This document shows, in pieces, positions 35,428-43,322 of a stretch of 64,000 nucleotides of DNA; the first letter of the stretch is position 1, and each line of letters starts with the position of its first letter. Source of the DNA: UBA8949 sp942493365 (GTDB lineage: Bacteria; Bacillota; Clostridia; Saccharofermentanales; UBA5734); contig OW818697.1 of the NCBI GenBank assembly GCA_942493365.1, forward strand, positions 434,001-498,000, read 5' to 3'. The notes beneath the pieces are model-generated. The model was not told where the DNA came from. It ran no database searches and saw only the letters and a program-made list of their open reading frames with translations. A program made the position numbers and the translations under genes.

Positions 35428-36324
35428 TTAGTCAAGACGTTCCAATTGGGAGCCGTCCGGCTGAATGCGGTAGCGCACAGCCGAATCATCACGCTCGGGT
35501 CCGGCAAAACTGGTGAAATAAAGCCAGCCGCCCGATTCAGACATGCCCCAGGCGTAATTGCTATAAATGGTGGTGGTATCATGCTTGAAAATATCGTAGC
35601 GATAAATATGAGCCGAATCATCGACGGCATAAGCTGAATAGAATTTGTACTGACCGATTTTGACAAAGAGCGAACCGGGGTGGTTAATGTTGTTGATCGA
35701 GCCCGGATTGGCGAGCGGCACGTCATCATCTTCCAATTGAACGATGGTCGAAGTCGGCTGATTTGATTTGAGCATCAGATGAACATTGTCGCCAGCGGCG
35801 AGCAGAATCGTGATGAAGAGAAAAACGCCCAAAACAGCTGCGACAGACGCTGCGCCGATGCGCAGCCAGCGCGGATCGTAGCGAACCCTGAGCGGTTTGA
35901 CAAATTCAATCTGCTCATCAATCGCCAAATCGGTCTGGTCGACATCCTGCGTTTCGAATTCGCTGCGGTTGATGATCAAGATGCGCCAGTTAGCGTCCTC
36001 GACAATTTTGGTGATGGTCCTGGCAATGACACCAAGATCAAGCACGGTATCGACACGCGTTCCGTCGCTGGTCAGTTTGGAGAAAATAACCTTGCAATAC
36101 AAAACCGGATCGCTGTCAGCGACCTTCTCGGCGATCATAACTTTTGAAGCAGCCGAATCAAGCTTGACCGTCAACTCATAGTGGATCGGATCAACATGCC
36201 AGTTCCAAAGCGCGTCGACAAAATCACATTTTACCGAAAGGGCGTGCGTACCTTGTAAAACGTATGGAACGCCCAAACGAGCGAGTTCATTGGAAATCTG
36301 ACGCAGAATCGAAAGATGATTCAT
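35428..36324 (-). CDS. Single-pass membrane protein with nucleotidyltransferase-like N-terminus and DUF5050-like tail
   Basis: A 298-residue protein. The first 145 residues look like a soluble nucleotidyltransferase/substrate domain (LARLGVPYVLQGTHAL; WHVDPIHYELTVKL), but the usual GG and Asp residues of transferases are not clear. One membrane helix follows (about 155-178, AASVAAVLGVFLFITILLAA). The C-terminal part has YKFYSAYAVDDSAHIYRYDI and WLYFTSFAGPERD, like the display repeats of DUF5050 propellers but too short for a full propeller, so the outer domain may be truncated. No function assigned. It is related in style to the larger propeller protein 4 kb away. Confidence 0.6.
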   Translation of the reverse strand: MNHLSILRQISNELARLGVPYVLQGTHALSVKCDFVDALWNWHVDPIHYELTVKLDSAASKVMIAEKVADSDPVLYCKVIFSKLTSDGTRVDTVLDLGVIARTITKIVEDANWRILIINRSEFETQDVDQTDLAIDEQIEFVKPLRVRYDPRWLRIGAASVAAVLGVFLFITILLAAGDNVHLMLKSNQPTSTIVQLEDDDVPLANPGSINNINHPGSLFVKIGQYKFYSAYAVDDSAHIYRYDIFKHDTTTIYSNYAWGMSESGGWLYFTSFAGPERDDSAVRYRIQPDGSQLERLD

Positions 36325-36437
36325 GGACTGCCTCCAGGAACGATTTTTACCAGTTTAACACAACACAATGACGTTTTGCATAACATTATTCACAATTCAC
36401 GAATAATGTTAGGCAAAACGCTTAGGCGTGAACAGGG

Positions 36438-36830
36438 TCATCCACTGGCGCCAGCGGTTGTGTCGACGATGGTCGTGGTGGCGACTGTCGTCGTCGCCGC
36501 TGTCGTCGGTGCTGTCGTCGCCGCTGTCGTCGGTGCACCCGTCGTTGGCGCGGCAGTCGGCTTGGTCGTGGGCTTGACGGTCGTGGGCTTGACGGTCGTG
36601 GCAGGCGTCGTTGACCCCACGGATGGCACGGTGCTCGTCGCAATGACTGTCTCGGTTGACGTGGTGTCGCTGGGGGCCGTTACGGATTCGCCAGTGATCG
36701 TGGACACGGCGACGGCGATCTCAGTCGGGCTGTAATACTTTGAAACCTGAAGGCCATAAAAAAGCGAAAAGCCAACAACGAATTCAACAAACAGCGTGAC
36801 GAGCAAAACAAATTTGAACTTCGCTATCAT
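36438..36830 (-). CDS. Membrane-anchored Thr-rich protein
   Basis: A 130-residue protein: a membrane helix (FVLLVTLFVEFVVGFSLFYGL) and then a long Thr/Pro/Ala/Val low-complexity tail (TTTVKPTT, PTTKPTAAPTTGAPTTAATT). The tail probably lies outside as a flexible stalk or glycosylation target. The start is uncertain: ATG at 36830 (MIAKF) or ATG at 36842 (MISPM), the latter overlapping the stop of the PepSY gene by 8 bp. It ends without a folded domain, so it may be a remnant of a longer protein. Confidence 0.6.
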   Translation of the reverse strand: MIAKFKFVLLVTLFVEFVVGFSLFYGLQVSKYYSPTEIAVAVSTITGESVTAPSDTTSTETVIATSTVPSVGSTTPATTVKPTTVKPTTKPTAAPTTGAPTTAATTAPTTAATTTVATTTIVDTTAGASG

Positions 36831-36834
36831 AGGG

Positions 36835-37347
36835 CTAATCATCCTCTGCTTCGTCATCGTGCGAATCGTCTTCGCTCGCAAGCGTCTCTCGCTCCAACTC
36901 GAGGATCGAGCCGGTGACTGCATGAATATCGATCTCGTAGCGATAATTACCAGAGATGAGTTCGATTTCGTAAACAGGCGGATTGTCATCGGCATCCAGA
37001 CTGACTTCCAAGAAGGCGGGACTGCCGCCGACATAACCGGCCGCGATCGCTCTGGCCTGTGCGGCCGATATCAATCCCGTAACCGGTGCCGGGGCAATCG
37101 TATCCGCAGGCGAAGCAATCGTTGTCTCGACAGGCAACGTTGGCACGGTCGTTTCGCTGGGCGCGGCGGTGTCGCTGGGCGCGGTCGGTTCCGTTGGCGC
37201 TTCGGTACCGGGTTGGGTCGGTGCTTCGATCGACGGACTCGTGCGGATCGGCCCCGTAAGCAGTTCAGCGGCCATGGCCCCGATGCCGCCAGCGGCCAGC
37301 AATATGACCAGTATCGTGCCGACCAGCGGCAAAATCTGTTTCTTCAT
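36835..37347 (-). CDS. PepSY-domain exported protein
   Basis: A 170-residue protein with an N-terminal membrane/signal helix, a Pro/Thr/Glu-rich linker and a C-terminal PepSY domain. The domain shows ISAAQARAIAAGYVGG, then PPVYEIELISGNYRYEIDIHA and TGSILELERE, followed by an acidic tail (DDSHDDEAEDD). PepSY domains are thought to inhibit or chaperone peptidases at the cell surface. ATG at 37347 follows GGAG at 10 bp. It follows another PepSY gene by 141 bp, and the two differ in linker length. Confidence 0.82.
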   Translation of the reverse strand: MKKQILPLVGTILVILLAAGGIGAMAAELLTGPIRTSPSIEAPTQPGTEAPTEPTAPSDTAAPSETTVPTLPVETTIASPADTIAPAPVTGLISAAQARAIAAGYVGGSPAFLEVSLDADDNPPVYEIELISGNYRYEIDIHAVTGSILELERETLASEDDSHDDEAEDD

Positions 37348-37488
37348 CAATAATCAACTCCTGACAAAAGTAATCGGTGTAGCCATACTTTATGCCAACA
37401 GTCAGGTTGTCACAAGTCGAGATCACGCAGATTGGCAGGTTTTGACGAATAATCAACATGTTTGCTTTTGCGTGTTGATTATTTGCAG

Positions 37489-37827
37489 CTAGTCCTCGTC
37501 GTCCTTCTCGTATTCGATGACCGCGCCGGTGACGGCATGGATTTTGATTTCATAACGCTGTCCGTCACAGATGACCGACACCTCGTAGCTCAGCGGATTT
37601 TCGTCGCTCTCAAACGAGCTCTTAACGACCTGACCCTGCGGACAGACAAGAGCCAACGCGATTGCTTCGGCCTGGCCAGCTGAGATATAGGGCGCACTGG
37701 GGCTTGCCGACGCGGTCGTCTCGGGCGACCGGGCGCCGACGATTTGAAAAGCCAGCAAAACAGCCAGGGTCAGCAGCGCCAAAGCGAGAACGGCGATAAT
37801 CAAATAAAGCAGCCACGAGCGTTTCAT
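37489..37827 (-). CDS. Small PepSY-domain membrane protein
   Basis: A 112-residue protein with an N-terminal helix (LLYLIIAVLALALLTLAVLLAFQ, in part), a short Ser/Thr linker and one PepSY domain: ISAGQAEAIALALVCPQGQ, YEVSVICDGQRYEIKIHA, TGAVIEYEKDDED. Its ATG overlaps the stop of the AraC sensor gene (ATGA), so the two are translated together. That coupling hints that the sensor and the PepSY protein respond to the same envelope condition. Confidence 0.83.
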   Translation of the reverse strand: MKRSWLLYLIIAVLALALLTLAVLLAFQIVGARSPETTASASPSAPYISAGQAEAIALALVCPQGQVVKSSFESDENPLSYEVSVICDGQRYEIKIHAVTGAVIEYEKDDED

Positions 37828-39722
37828 GGCAAGTCCCCCCGCCGCTTGGCTCGACGGTATTCGTCGGTGGTCATACCGATCCTCTTTTTGAAGAGCGTGT
37901 AGAAATAGCGGCTGTCCAGATAACCGACCTGCTCGGAGATTTCGCGCGCGGTCAATTCCGTCGCCGTCAGCAGTTCGCAGGCGCGTTCCAGGCGGAAGGC
38001 GATCAACTGCTCGTTGATCGGCAATCCGCGCTCCAGCTTATAAATCTGGCGCAGGTAACCAACCGATAAACCGATTTTTTCGGCGACTTCATCAATGGCA
38101 AAATCCGTCCGTCCGTAGTTGGCCTGAATCATCTGATCGATGGTCTCGGCGACGGCAACTCGATTTTGGTTGGCACCCAGCAGTCCGTGCTCGATTTCGC
38201 TGTAAGGCACAAGCTGACCGGCGCCGAGTGAGCCCGCCTGCTGCGCCGCCGCCAAAGCGTTGCGGTAACTGGCTTTGACAGCATCCGGACTGGTGACAAC
38301 CGAACCAATACCGATCGAAACGGTGATGCGCATTGTCGCGGCGACCATTTTCTGGAGTTCGGCCAGATGGTTCAGGATCCAGTCCATTTCGGTCTCGTCA
38401 AAGACGGCAGCATTGAAGACAACCGCCACGCTGCCGGAGGCGACCGGCGCGGCCGGCAGGCGGATAATCTGTCGCGTCAGGCGGACAATTTCGTCGAGCG
38501 CAGCCCGATCAGGATGCTGATCGGGCAGGATGACGACCACCAGAAAACTGGTATGGAAAAACGACAGCACGCGCTGCGACTGGTCGTTGTGACCGCCCTG
38601 CAGCAAGCGCAGCAAGTGCGACTGCTGGTTTTCCGCCACCAGACCGCCGAAGGCTTCACCCAGATAAGCGTACTCGCCCTGCCCGGCTTCGGCCTGCACC
38701 GCAGGGTTTTCGCGCATGGCACGGATCAGCTTGCCGAGCGGCCGATAGATGCTGCGGGTCGAGAAAATGCTGATGAGCAGGCTGAGCAGGATGGTGCCAA
38801 CAAAAAGCAGCGCGATGATGCTGTTGGTTCGACGAACCGGCTGCAGCAACTGATCGAGGGCGATGATGTTGACGAAGACGAAGCCCAGCGTGTCGGCCTT
38901 TTTGTAGGTGATCAGGGACTGCGCCCCCAAGTAGTCGGCGGTCAGACTGCCGCTGGTTGTATCGCGCGCCAGGATTTCTTCGTAAATTTTGGCTTCCGGG
39001 AAATCATGCCCAAGCAGCGAGCTGTCGAGGTCCGAGACGATCTTGCCCGAGCGACTGACCACCATCATGCGGCTGCGCTGATCGATGTTGACCAGTGCCG
39101 ACAGCCGATCCTGGTCGATGTTGACGATCAGACCGGCCGACAGCGAGCCGTCAGGCGACTGGACCGCCAGCACGATGGAGATGAAGTTGTGTTCGGCCGT
39201 GCTGCCATCGCGTACCACCTCGGCCTGCCGCGGAAAGAAAACCTCATTTTTGTAGGCCTGATAATTGGTGTCAAAATCCGCGAACAAGGCAAGCGCCCCC
39301 GGGTCGTCATAATCAGCCAACGCCGTGGGGTCGGACAGATTGGAGATCACGCGGCCGGCGGGCAGGTTGATCAGGCAAACCGAATAGACGATCGGATCGC
39401 GGAAGGCCGTGGCCTCGAGCAGCCTGGCGATCGACTTTTCCTCCGCGGCCGTCAGGCTGGTCGCGCTCAGCGCCGCCAAAATGGCCGGATCCTTGGACCA
39501 CAGGTAATAGAAGTCGCCGTATACGTCGGTCAGTGCCCCATAGCTGGTGTTGTAGGCCTGATCCAGCATTTGCCGAGCGTTCTCGCGCCGCTGCTCGGTG
39601 AGCTGGTCGGAGACAAAGGACGACACCAAAAAGAGCAAAAGCCCCGTCAATACCGCGCCAGTCAGCAAAAAAGACACAACAATTCTGGCCAGCAGCTGGT
39701 TGTTCCTGAATCCTTTCAGCAT
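37824..39722 (-). CDS. AraC-family regulator with extracellular Cache-type sensor
   Basis: A 632-residue one-component regulator. Two membrane helices (about residues 10-35 and 280-300) flank a 240-residue outer domain with dCache-like features (LDQAYNTSYGALTDVYGDFYY in part, YEEILARDTTSG). The second helix is followed by a HAMP-like RPLGKLIRAMRE and a linker region. The C-terminal 100 residues are AraC double helix-turn-helix: IDEVAEKIGLSVGYLRQIY and AREISEQVGYLDSRYFYTLF, ending KKRIGMTTDEYR. ATG at 39722 is one base after the stop of the preceding gene. The longer open frame upstream is the out-of-frame shadow of that gene. Signal unknown, probably an external small molecule. Confidence 0.88.
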   Translation of the reverse strand: MLKGFRNNQLLARIVVSFLLTGAVLTGLLLFLVSSFVSDQLTEQRRENARQMLDQAYNTSYGALTDVYGDFYYLWSKDPAILAALSATSLTAAEEKSIARLLEATAFRDPIVYSVCLINLPAGRVISNLSDPTALADYDDPGALALFADFDTNYQAYKNEVFFPRQAEVVRDGSTAEHNFISIVLAVQSPDGSLSAGLIVNIDQDRLSALVNIDQRSRMMVVSRSGKIVSDLDSSLLGHDFPEAKIYEEILARDTTSGSLTADYLGAQSLITYKKADTLGFVFVNIIALDQLLQPVRRTNSIIALLFVGTILLSLLISIFSTRSIYRPLGKLIRAMRENPAVQAEAGQGEYAYLGEAFGGLVAENQQSHLLRLLQGGHNDQSQRVLSFFHTSFLVVVILPDQHPDRAALDEIVRLTRQIIRLPAAPVASGSVAVVFNAAVFDETEMDWILNHLAELQKMVAATMRITVSIGIGSVVTSPDAVKASYRNALAAAQQAGSLGAGQLVPYSEIEHGLLGANQNRVAVAETIDQMIQANYGRTDFAIDEVAEKIGLSVGYLRQIYKLERGLPINEQLIAFRLERACELLTATELTAREISEQVGYLDSRYFYTLFKKRIGMTTDEYRRAKRRGDLP

Positions 39723-39723
39723 A

Positions 39724-41094
39724 CTAACGGGGCATTTCCCGGATGTCTGAACCGTCAAGGTTGCAGGCATAAAGAATGGCCGCCATGTTGCTGGAAGCAG
39801 CGTCCATGACGTATTCAATGAAAACGATGTGGTCATCGACCAGGTTGATGTAGGTGCCTTGCGATTCGCCGCTGAACAACAGCATTTCGTTGGACCCATC
39901 AAAATCCATGCTGTAAAGATCGTAGGGGTAGGCATTGTTCTCGGTATTGAGGGTTTCACTCATGAAGGTCATAAAAAGTTTGTCGCCATATGAATTGAGG
40001 GACGCGACATAAGTGCCGCCAAACGGGCGGATGAGCGTGTCATTACCGCCATCGAGATCGGCGATGCGGACATCGCCCGCTTCGTTGGTGTAGACCAGCC
40101 GGCCTTGACCGACAAAGAAGCTGACGGCATCGCTGAGCACTTCGAGCTGATCATGGCCATCCAGATCAGCCGAGTAGAGCTTGTTGGCGGTGTCGTTATA
40201 GATCAGTTGGTCGTTGTAGATCGTGTAGGAGCCGTAGAATTCATCGAGGATGGTCTCTTCATGGCTACCGTCAAGATCAGAGCGGTACAGCTGATACTTG
40301 GTTTCGTCAGCCGGATCATAACCGCCATAGTAGAGCTTGTCGCCGACCACATTGAGGGAAAAGCAGTCTTTGTTGTTCAGCTGTTCAAAACCGCTGCCGT
40401 CAATGGCCACCCGATAAATATTGTAGTCATCGGTGGCCAGGGGGCCTTCATTGCCGCTAAAATAAATCCAGTCGCCAGCGACGACAACATACCAGGCAAA
40501 CCCGTCAAAGAGCATGTCCAAGGTGCCGTCTGAGGCATTCATGCGATAAAGATGAGCAGACGGCGTGGTGTCAAATGACGTGTAATAAACATAGTCACCG
40601 CGCAGGTAAAAGAACTGGCCGGCGTAATTGTTGCCCAGATCATCGGGGCTAACGCCGTCGGAAATGACCAGGTCGCTATAGGCAGGTATAATATCGGTGG
40701 TAATGACGGTGACTTCGGCGCTTGTGCCAGAAGTTTCCTGAGAGGGCTTGGCCGTGTTGCTGGTCGGCTGGGGCTTGCCGCCGCCGAGCAGGATGAAAGT
40801 CGCTATACCGCCAGCGATGACCAGCACCGCGACAATGATCAGGATGAGGATCAGCGGCAGCTTGGACTTCTTAACCGGAGCCGGTCGCTGCACAGCATAC
40901 GGTGGCTGATTGTATTGCACCGGTGGCGCGTAAACCGGCGGCGGTGGCGCGTAAACCGGCGGCGGTGGCGCGACGGGCGCTGACGGGGCGACCGGATCGT
41001 TGGTCGCGCCGCATTGATTGCAGAAACGCGCGCCGGGCGGCATGACCGCGCCGCAGCTGATGCAGAAACGAACGGGATTTGCTTGATCACTCAT
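39724..41094 (-). CDS. Zinc-ribbon membrane protein with DUF5050 beta-propeller
   Basis: A 456-residue protein: zinc ribbon (Cys 11, 14, 25, 28), Pro-rich linker with YAPPPPVYAPP-type repeats, RPAPVKKSKL stop-transfer, one membrane helix and an outer DUF5050-like propeller. Repeats of the form YxYYTSFDTTPSAHLYRMNA, WIYFSGNEGPLATDDYNIYR and KLYYGGYDPADE mark the blades. Such domains resemble TolB-like propellers and are common in Clostridia, with no settled function. It is the first gene of the minus-strand operon with the AraC sensor and PepSY genes. Confidence 0.82.
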   Translation of the reverse strand: MSDQANPVRFCISCGAVMPPGARFCNQCGATNDPVAPSAPVAPPPPVYAPPPPVYAPPVQYNQPPYAVQRPAPVKKSKLPLILILIIVAVLVIAGGIATFILLGGGKPQPTSNTAKPSQETSGTSAEVTVITTDIIPAYSDLVISDGVSPDDLGNNYAGQFFYLRGDYVYYTSFDTTPSAHLYRMNASDGTLDMLFDGFAWYVVVAGDWIYFSGNEGPLATDDYNIYRVAIDGSGFEQLNNKDCFSLNVVGDKLYYGGYDPADETKYQLYRSDLDGSHEETILDEFYGSYTIYNDQLIYNDTANKLYSADLDGHDQLEVLSDAVSFFVGQGRLVYTNEAGDVRIADLDGGNDTLIRPFGGTYVASLNSYGDKLFMTFMSETLNTENNAYPYDLYSMDFDGSNEMLLFSGESQGTYINLVDDHIVFIEYVMDAASSNMAAILYACNLDGSDIREMPR

Positions 41095-41180
41095 ACGAAA
41101 TCCTCCTGCCTCTTGATAAAATCAGTTTATCATAATTGCAGAACCATGTGCTATGATATCTCTTAATAGGAAGTGATAAC

Positions 41181-41903
41181 ATGGACATTTCGATCCGCCA
41201 GGCCGGCAAAAAATTCGGCCGGCTCCAAGCCCTGCAAGACATCACGCTGGACGTCCAGTCGGGCCAGCTGCTCGGTCTGCTCGGCCCCTCCGGCTCGGGC
41301 AAAACGACGCTGATCCGCCTGATCACCGGTGCCATCACCAGCGACACCGGCAGCATTACGGTCGGCGGCAAACTGATGCCCAACCGCGCCATCTTGCGCC
41401 AGATCGGCTTCATGCCGCAGAGCGACGCGCTGTACACCGATCTGTCCGGCCTCGACAACCTGCGCTTCTTCGGTCATCTCTTCGGCCTGCGCGGCGCGGC
41501 GCTGGACAAACGCGCCATCGATCTTCTGGAACAGCTCAACCTGGCCGAACACCGGCAGCGCATGGTGGCGGATTATTCGGGCGGCATGCGCAAGCGCCTG
41601 TCGCTGGCCATCACGCTGCTGCACGAGCCGCCGGTGCTGCTTTTAGACGAGCCAACCGTCGGCATTGACCCGCTCCTGCGCCGCTCGATCTGGGATCTCT
41701 TCGACGGCTTCTGCCGCGCCGGCCGCACGCTGATCGTCTCAACCCACGTCATGGACGAGGCCGAGCGCTGCCAACGCGTCGCCTTGCTGCACAACGGCCG
41801 CCTGCTGGCCCACGACACCGTCGCCCAGCTCAAGGCCAACGCACCGGGCGGCTCGCTCGAGGCGCTGTTTATCAGCGACAACGCTGGGGAGGTGGGCGCA
41901 TGA
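41181..41903 (+). CDS. ABC-2 exporter ATP-binding protein
   Basis: A 240-residue ATPase with GPSGSGKTTL (Walker A), YSGGMRKRLSLAI (signature), VLLLDEPTVGIDP (Walker B) and STHVMDEAERC (switch). The DAERC-type end and the companion permease resemble NatA/YhaQ or drug exporters of the ABC-2 class. It overlaps the permease gene by 4 bp (ATGA). Codon use is more GC-biased than in most neighbours. Confidence 0.93.
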   Translation: MDISIRQAGKKFGRLQALQDITLDVQSGQLLGLLGPSGSGKTTLIRLITGAITSDTGSITVGGKLMPNRAILRQIGFMPQSDALYTDLSGLDNLRFFGHLFGLRGAALDKRAIDLLEQLNLAEHRQRMVADYSGGMRKRLSLAITLLHEPPVLLLDEPTVGIDPLLRRSIWDLFDGFCRAGRTLIVSTHVMDEAERCQRVALLHNGRLLAHDTVAQLKANAPGGSLEALFISDNAGEVGA

Positions 41904-42922
41904 TCAGCTTGATGATCCGCATCTTCCGCCAAATTGGCCACGATCCGCGCTCGCTGGCCATGCTGCTGTTCGCGCCGCTCTTGGTGCTGAGCCTGCTCTT
42001 CTTCCTCCTGGGCGATTCGTCCTACCAGCCGACGATCATCGCCTCCGGCCTGCCCGCGCCGATCTACGACGCGCTGGGCGACGAGGCGGTCACTCTGACC
42101 GAAGCCGACGCTGACCTCAGCCTGACGGCAGCCGATCAGCTGCTGGCGGACGGCCAGACCGACGCCGTCATCCTCTACACGACCGACGGCATCACCATCC
42201 GCATGCACGACGCCGACAGCGTCAAATCCGAAAAAATCATCAAGGCCCTACGCGCCGCCATGGCCACCGTCGCACCGCAGAACAGCATGACGCTGACGAC
42301 GATCTATGGTGATCCCGACGCCAATATGTTCAATTCGATGGGTTATATTTTTCTCGGCATTTTGTCCTTCTTCTTCGTCTATCTGATTGCCGGCATCGCC
42401 TTCGTGCGCGAACGCACGACCGGCACGCTCGAGCGCCTGATGATGACGCCCATCCACCGCTGGCAGATCGTCGGCGGCTACTTCCTCGGCCTCGGCCTGT
42501 TCGCCTCGATCCAAAGCATCCTGATTGTGCTCTTTACCCACACCGTGCTCGGCATGCCCTACCTCGGGCCGCTGCCGGCCGCTATGCTGGTCATGGTGCT
42601 GCTCAGCCTGACCGCCGTCGCCCTCGGCGCCGTCGTCTCCAGCCTGGCCAACAACGAATTCCAGGTCGTGCAGACCATCCCGATCATCATCGTGCCGCAG
42701 ATCTTTTTCACCGGCCTGATCCCGATCGACACCCTGCCCTTTGGGCTCGGCAATCTAGCCTACATCATGCCGGTCTACTACGGCTGCGAAGGGCTCAAGG
42801 CCATCCTGACCCGCGGAGAAACCTTCGGCGGCATCTTCAAGGTGCTGCTGGGGCTGCTGATCATCCTGATCGTGCTGTTTGTGGCCAATACGCTGGTGCT
42901 GAAGAAATACCGGAAAACGTAA
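41900..42922 (+). CDS. ABC-2 type permease
   Basis: A 340-residue membrane protein of the YhgE/ABC2_membrane_3 type. One helix near the N-terminus (LLFAPLLVLSLLFFLLG) is followed by an outer domain of about 130 residues, then five to six helices in the C-terminal half. The conserved intracellular stretch IAFVRERTTGTLERLMMTP is diagnostic. Together with the preceding ATPase it forms a small exporter for a lipid, drug or ion. Substrate not known. Confidence 0.9.
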   Translation: MISLMIRIFRQIGHDPRSLAMLLFAPLLVLSLLFFLLGDSSYQPTIIASGLPAPIYDALGDEAVTLTEADADLSLTAADQLLADGQTDAVILYTTDGITIRMHDADSVKSEKIIKALRAAMATVAPQNSMTLTTIYGDPDANMFNSMGYIFLGILSFFFVYLIAGIAFVRERTTGTLERLMMTPIHRWQIVGGYFLGLGLFASIQSILIVLFTHTVLGMPYLGPLPAAMLVMVLLSLTAVALGAVVSSLANNEFQVVQTIPIIIVPQIFFTGLIPIDTLPFGLGNLAYIMPVYYGCEGLKAILTRGETFGGIFKVLLGLLIILIVLFVANTLVLKKYRKT

Positions 42923-42971
42923 CCGGTTTCGCGTAAACCAAAGGTAACGGATTACACAGGAGGGGATTAAT

Positions 42972-43247
42972 ATGACAACCGGATCAAGTGGAAATACCAA
43001 TAAATCAAACAGCCGAAAACTGTCCAAGTGGGGGAACGGCGTAGGCATTCGAATTCCAAAAGAATTTCTTGCGGCAGCAAATCTTCATACAGAGGATGAA
43101 GTCAGTATTTCTGAGGTTAATGGCCAAATCATTATCGAGAAGCGCTTTAAACACAAAACCTTCGCTGAGCGAATGGCAGGGTACAACGGTGACTACAAAG
43201 CGACCGAGTTTGATTGGGGTAAACCGGTCGGAAATGAGGTTTGGTGA
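42972..43247 (+). CDS. MazE/AbrB-type antitoxin, apparently orphaned
   Basis: A 91-residue antitoxin. The N-terminal swapped-hairpin DNA-binding domain is seen in LSKWGNGVGIRIPKEFLAAA and SISEVNGQIIIEK. The C-terminal segment AERMAGYNGDYKATEFDWG ending GNEVW is the toxin-binding tail seen in Clostridial MazE. Normally MazE neutralises the MazF mRNA interferase whose gene follows with a TGATG overlap. Here the toxin frame is broken after 11 recognisable residues, so MazE has no cognate target at this locus. Confidence 0.9.
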   Translation: MTTGSSGNTNKSNSRKLSKWGNGVGIRIPKEFLAAANLHTEDEVSISEVNGQIIIEKRFKHKTFAERMAGYNGDYKATEFDWGKPVGNEVW

Positions 43248-43297
43248 TGTTGAGGGCGCCAGAACAAGGCGATATTATTCAGGCCATCATCGAATAG
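43247..43297 (+). pseudogene. mazF toxin remnant
   Basis: Starting at the TGATG junction with mazE, the frame reads MLRAPEQGDII and then QAIIE and a stop. The first 11 residues match the start of MazF/PemK (RAPxxGDII followed by WIDF). The next frame contains SGHHR, which may correspond to the PSSGHEQ motif that normally follows. About 95 of the usual 110 residues are missing. This is a deletion, not simple mutation, and it lies beside the truncated end of the convergent AraC gene. Confidence 0.75.
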
Positions 43298-43322
43298 ACA
43301 GCTCTATTTTTGCGCACGCTAT

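Noticed and set aside
38367..39809. 480-codon plus-strand open frame opposite the AraC sensor gene
   Set aside because: It is Gln/Arg/Asp-rich without domains; the minus strand carries a full AraC regulator.
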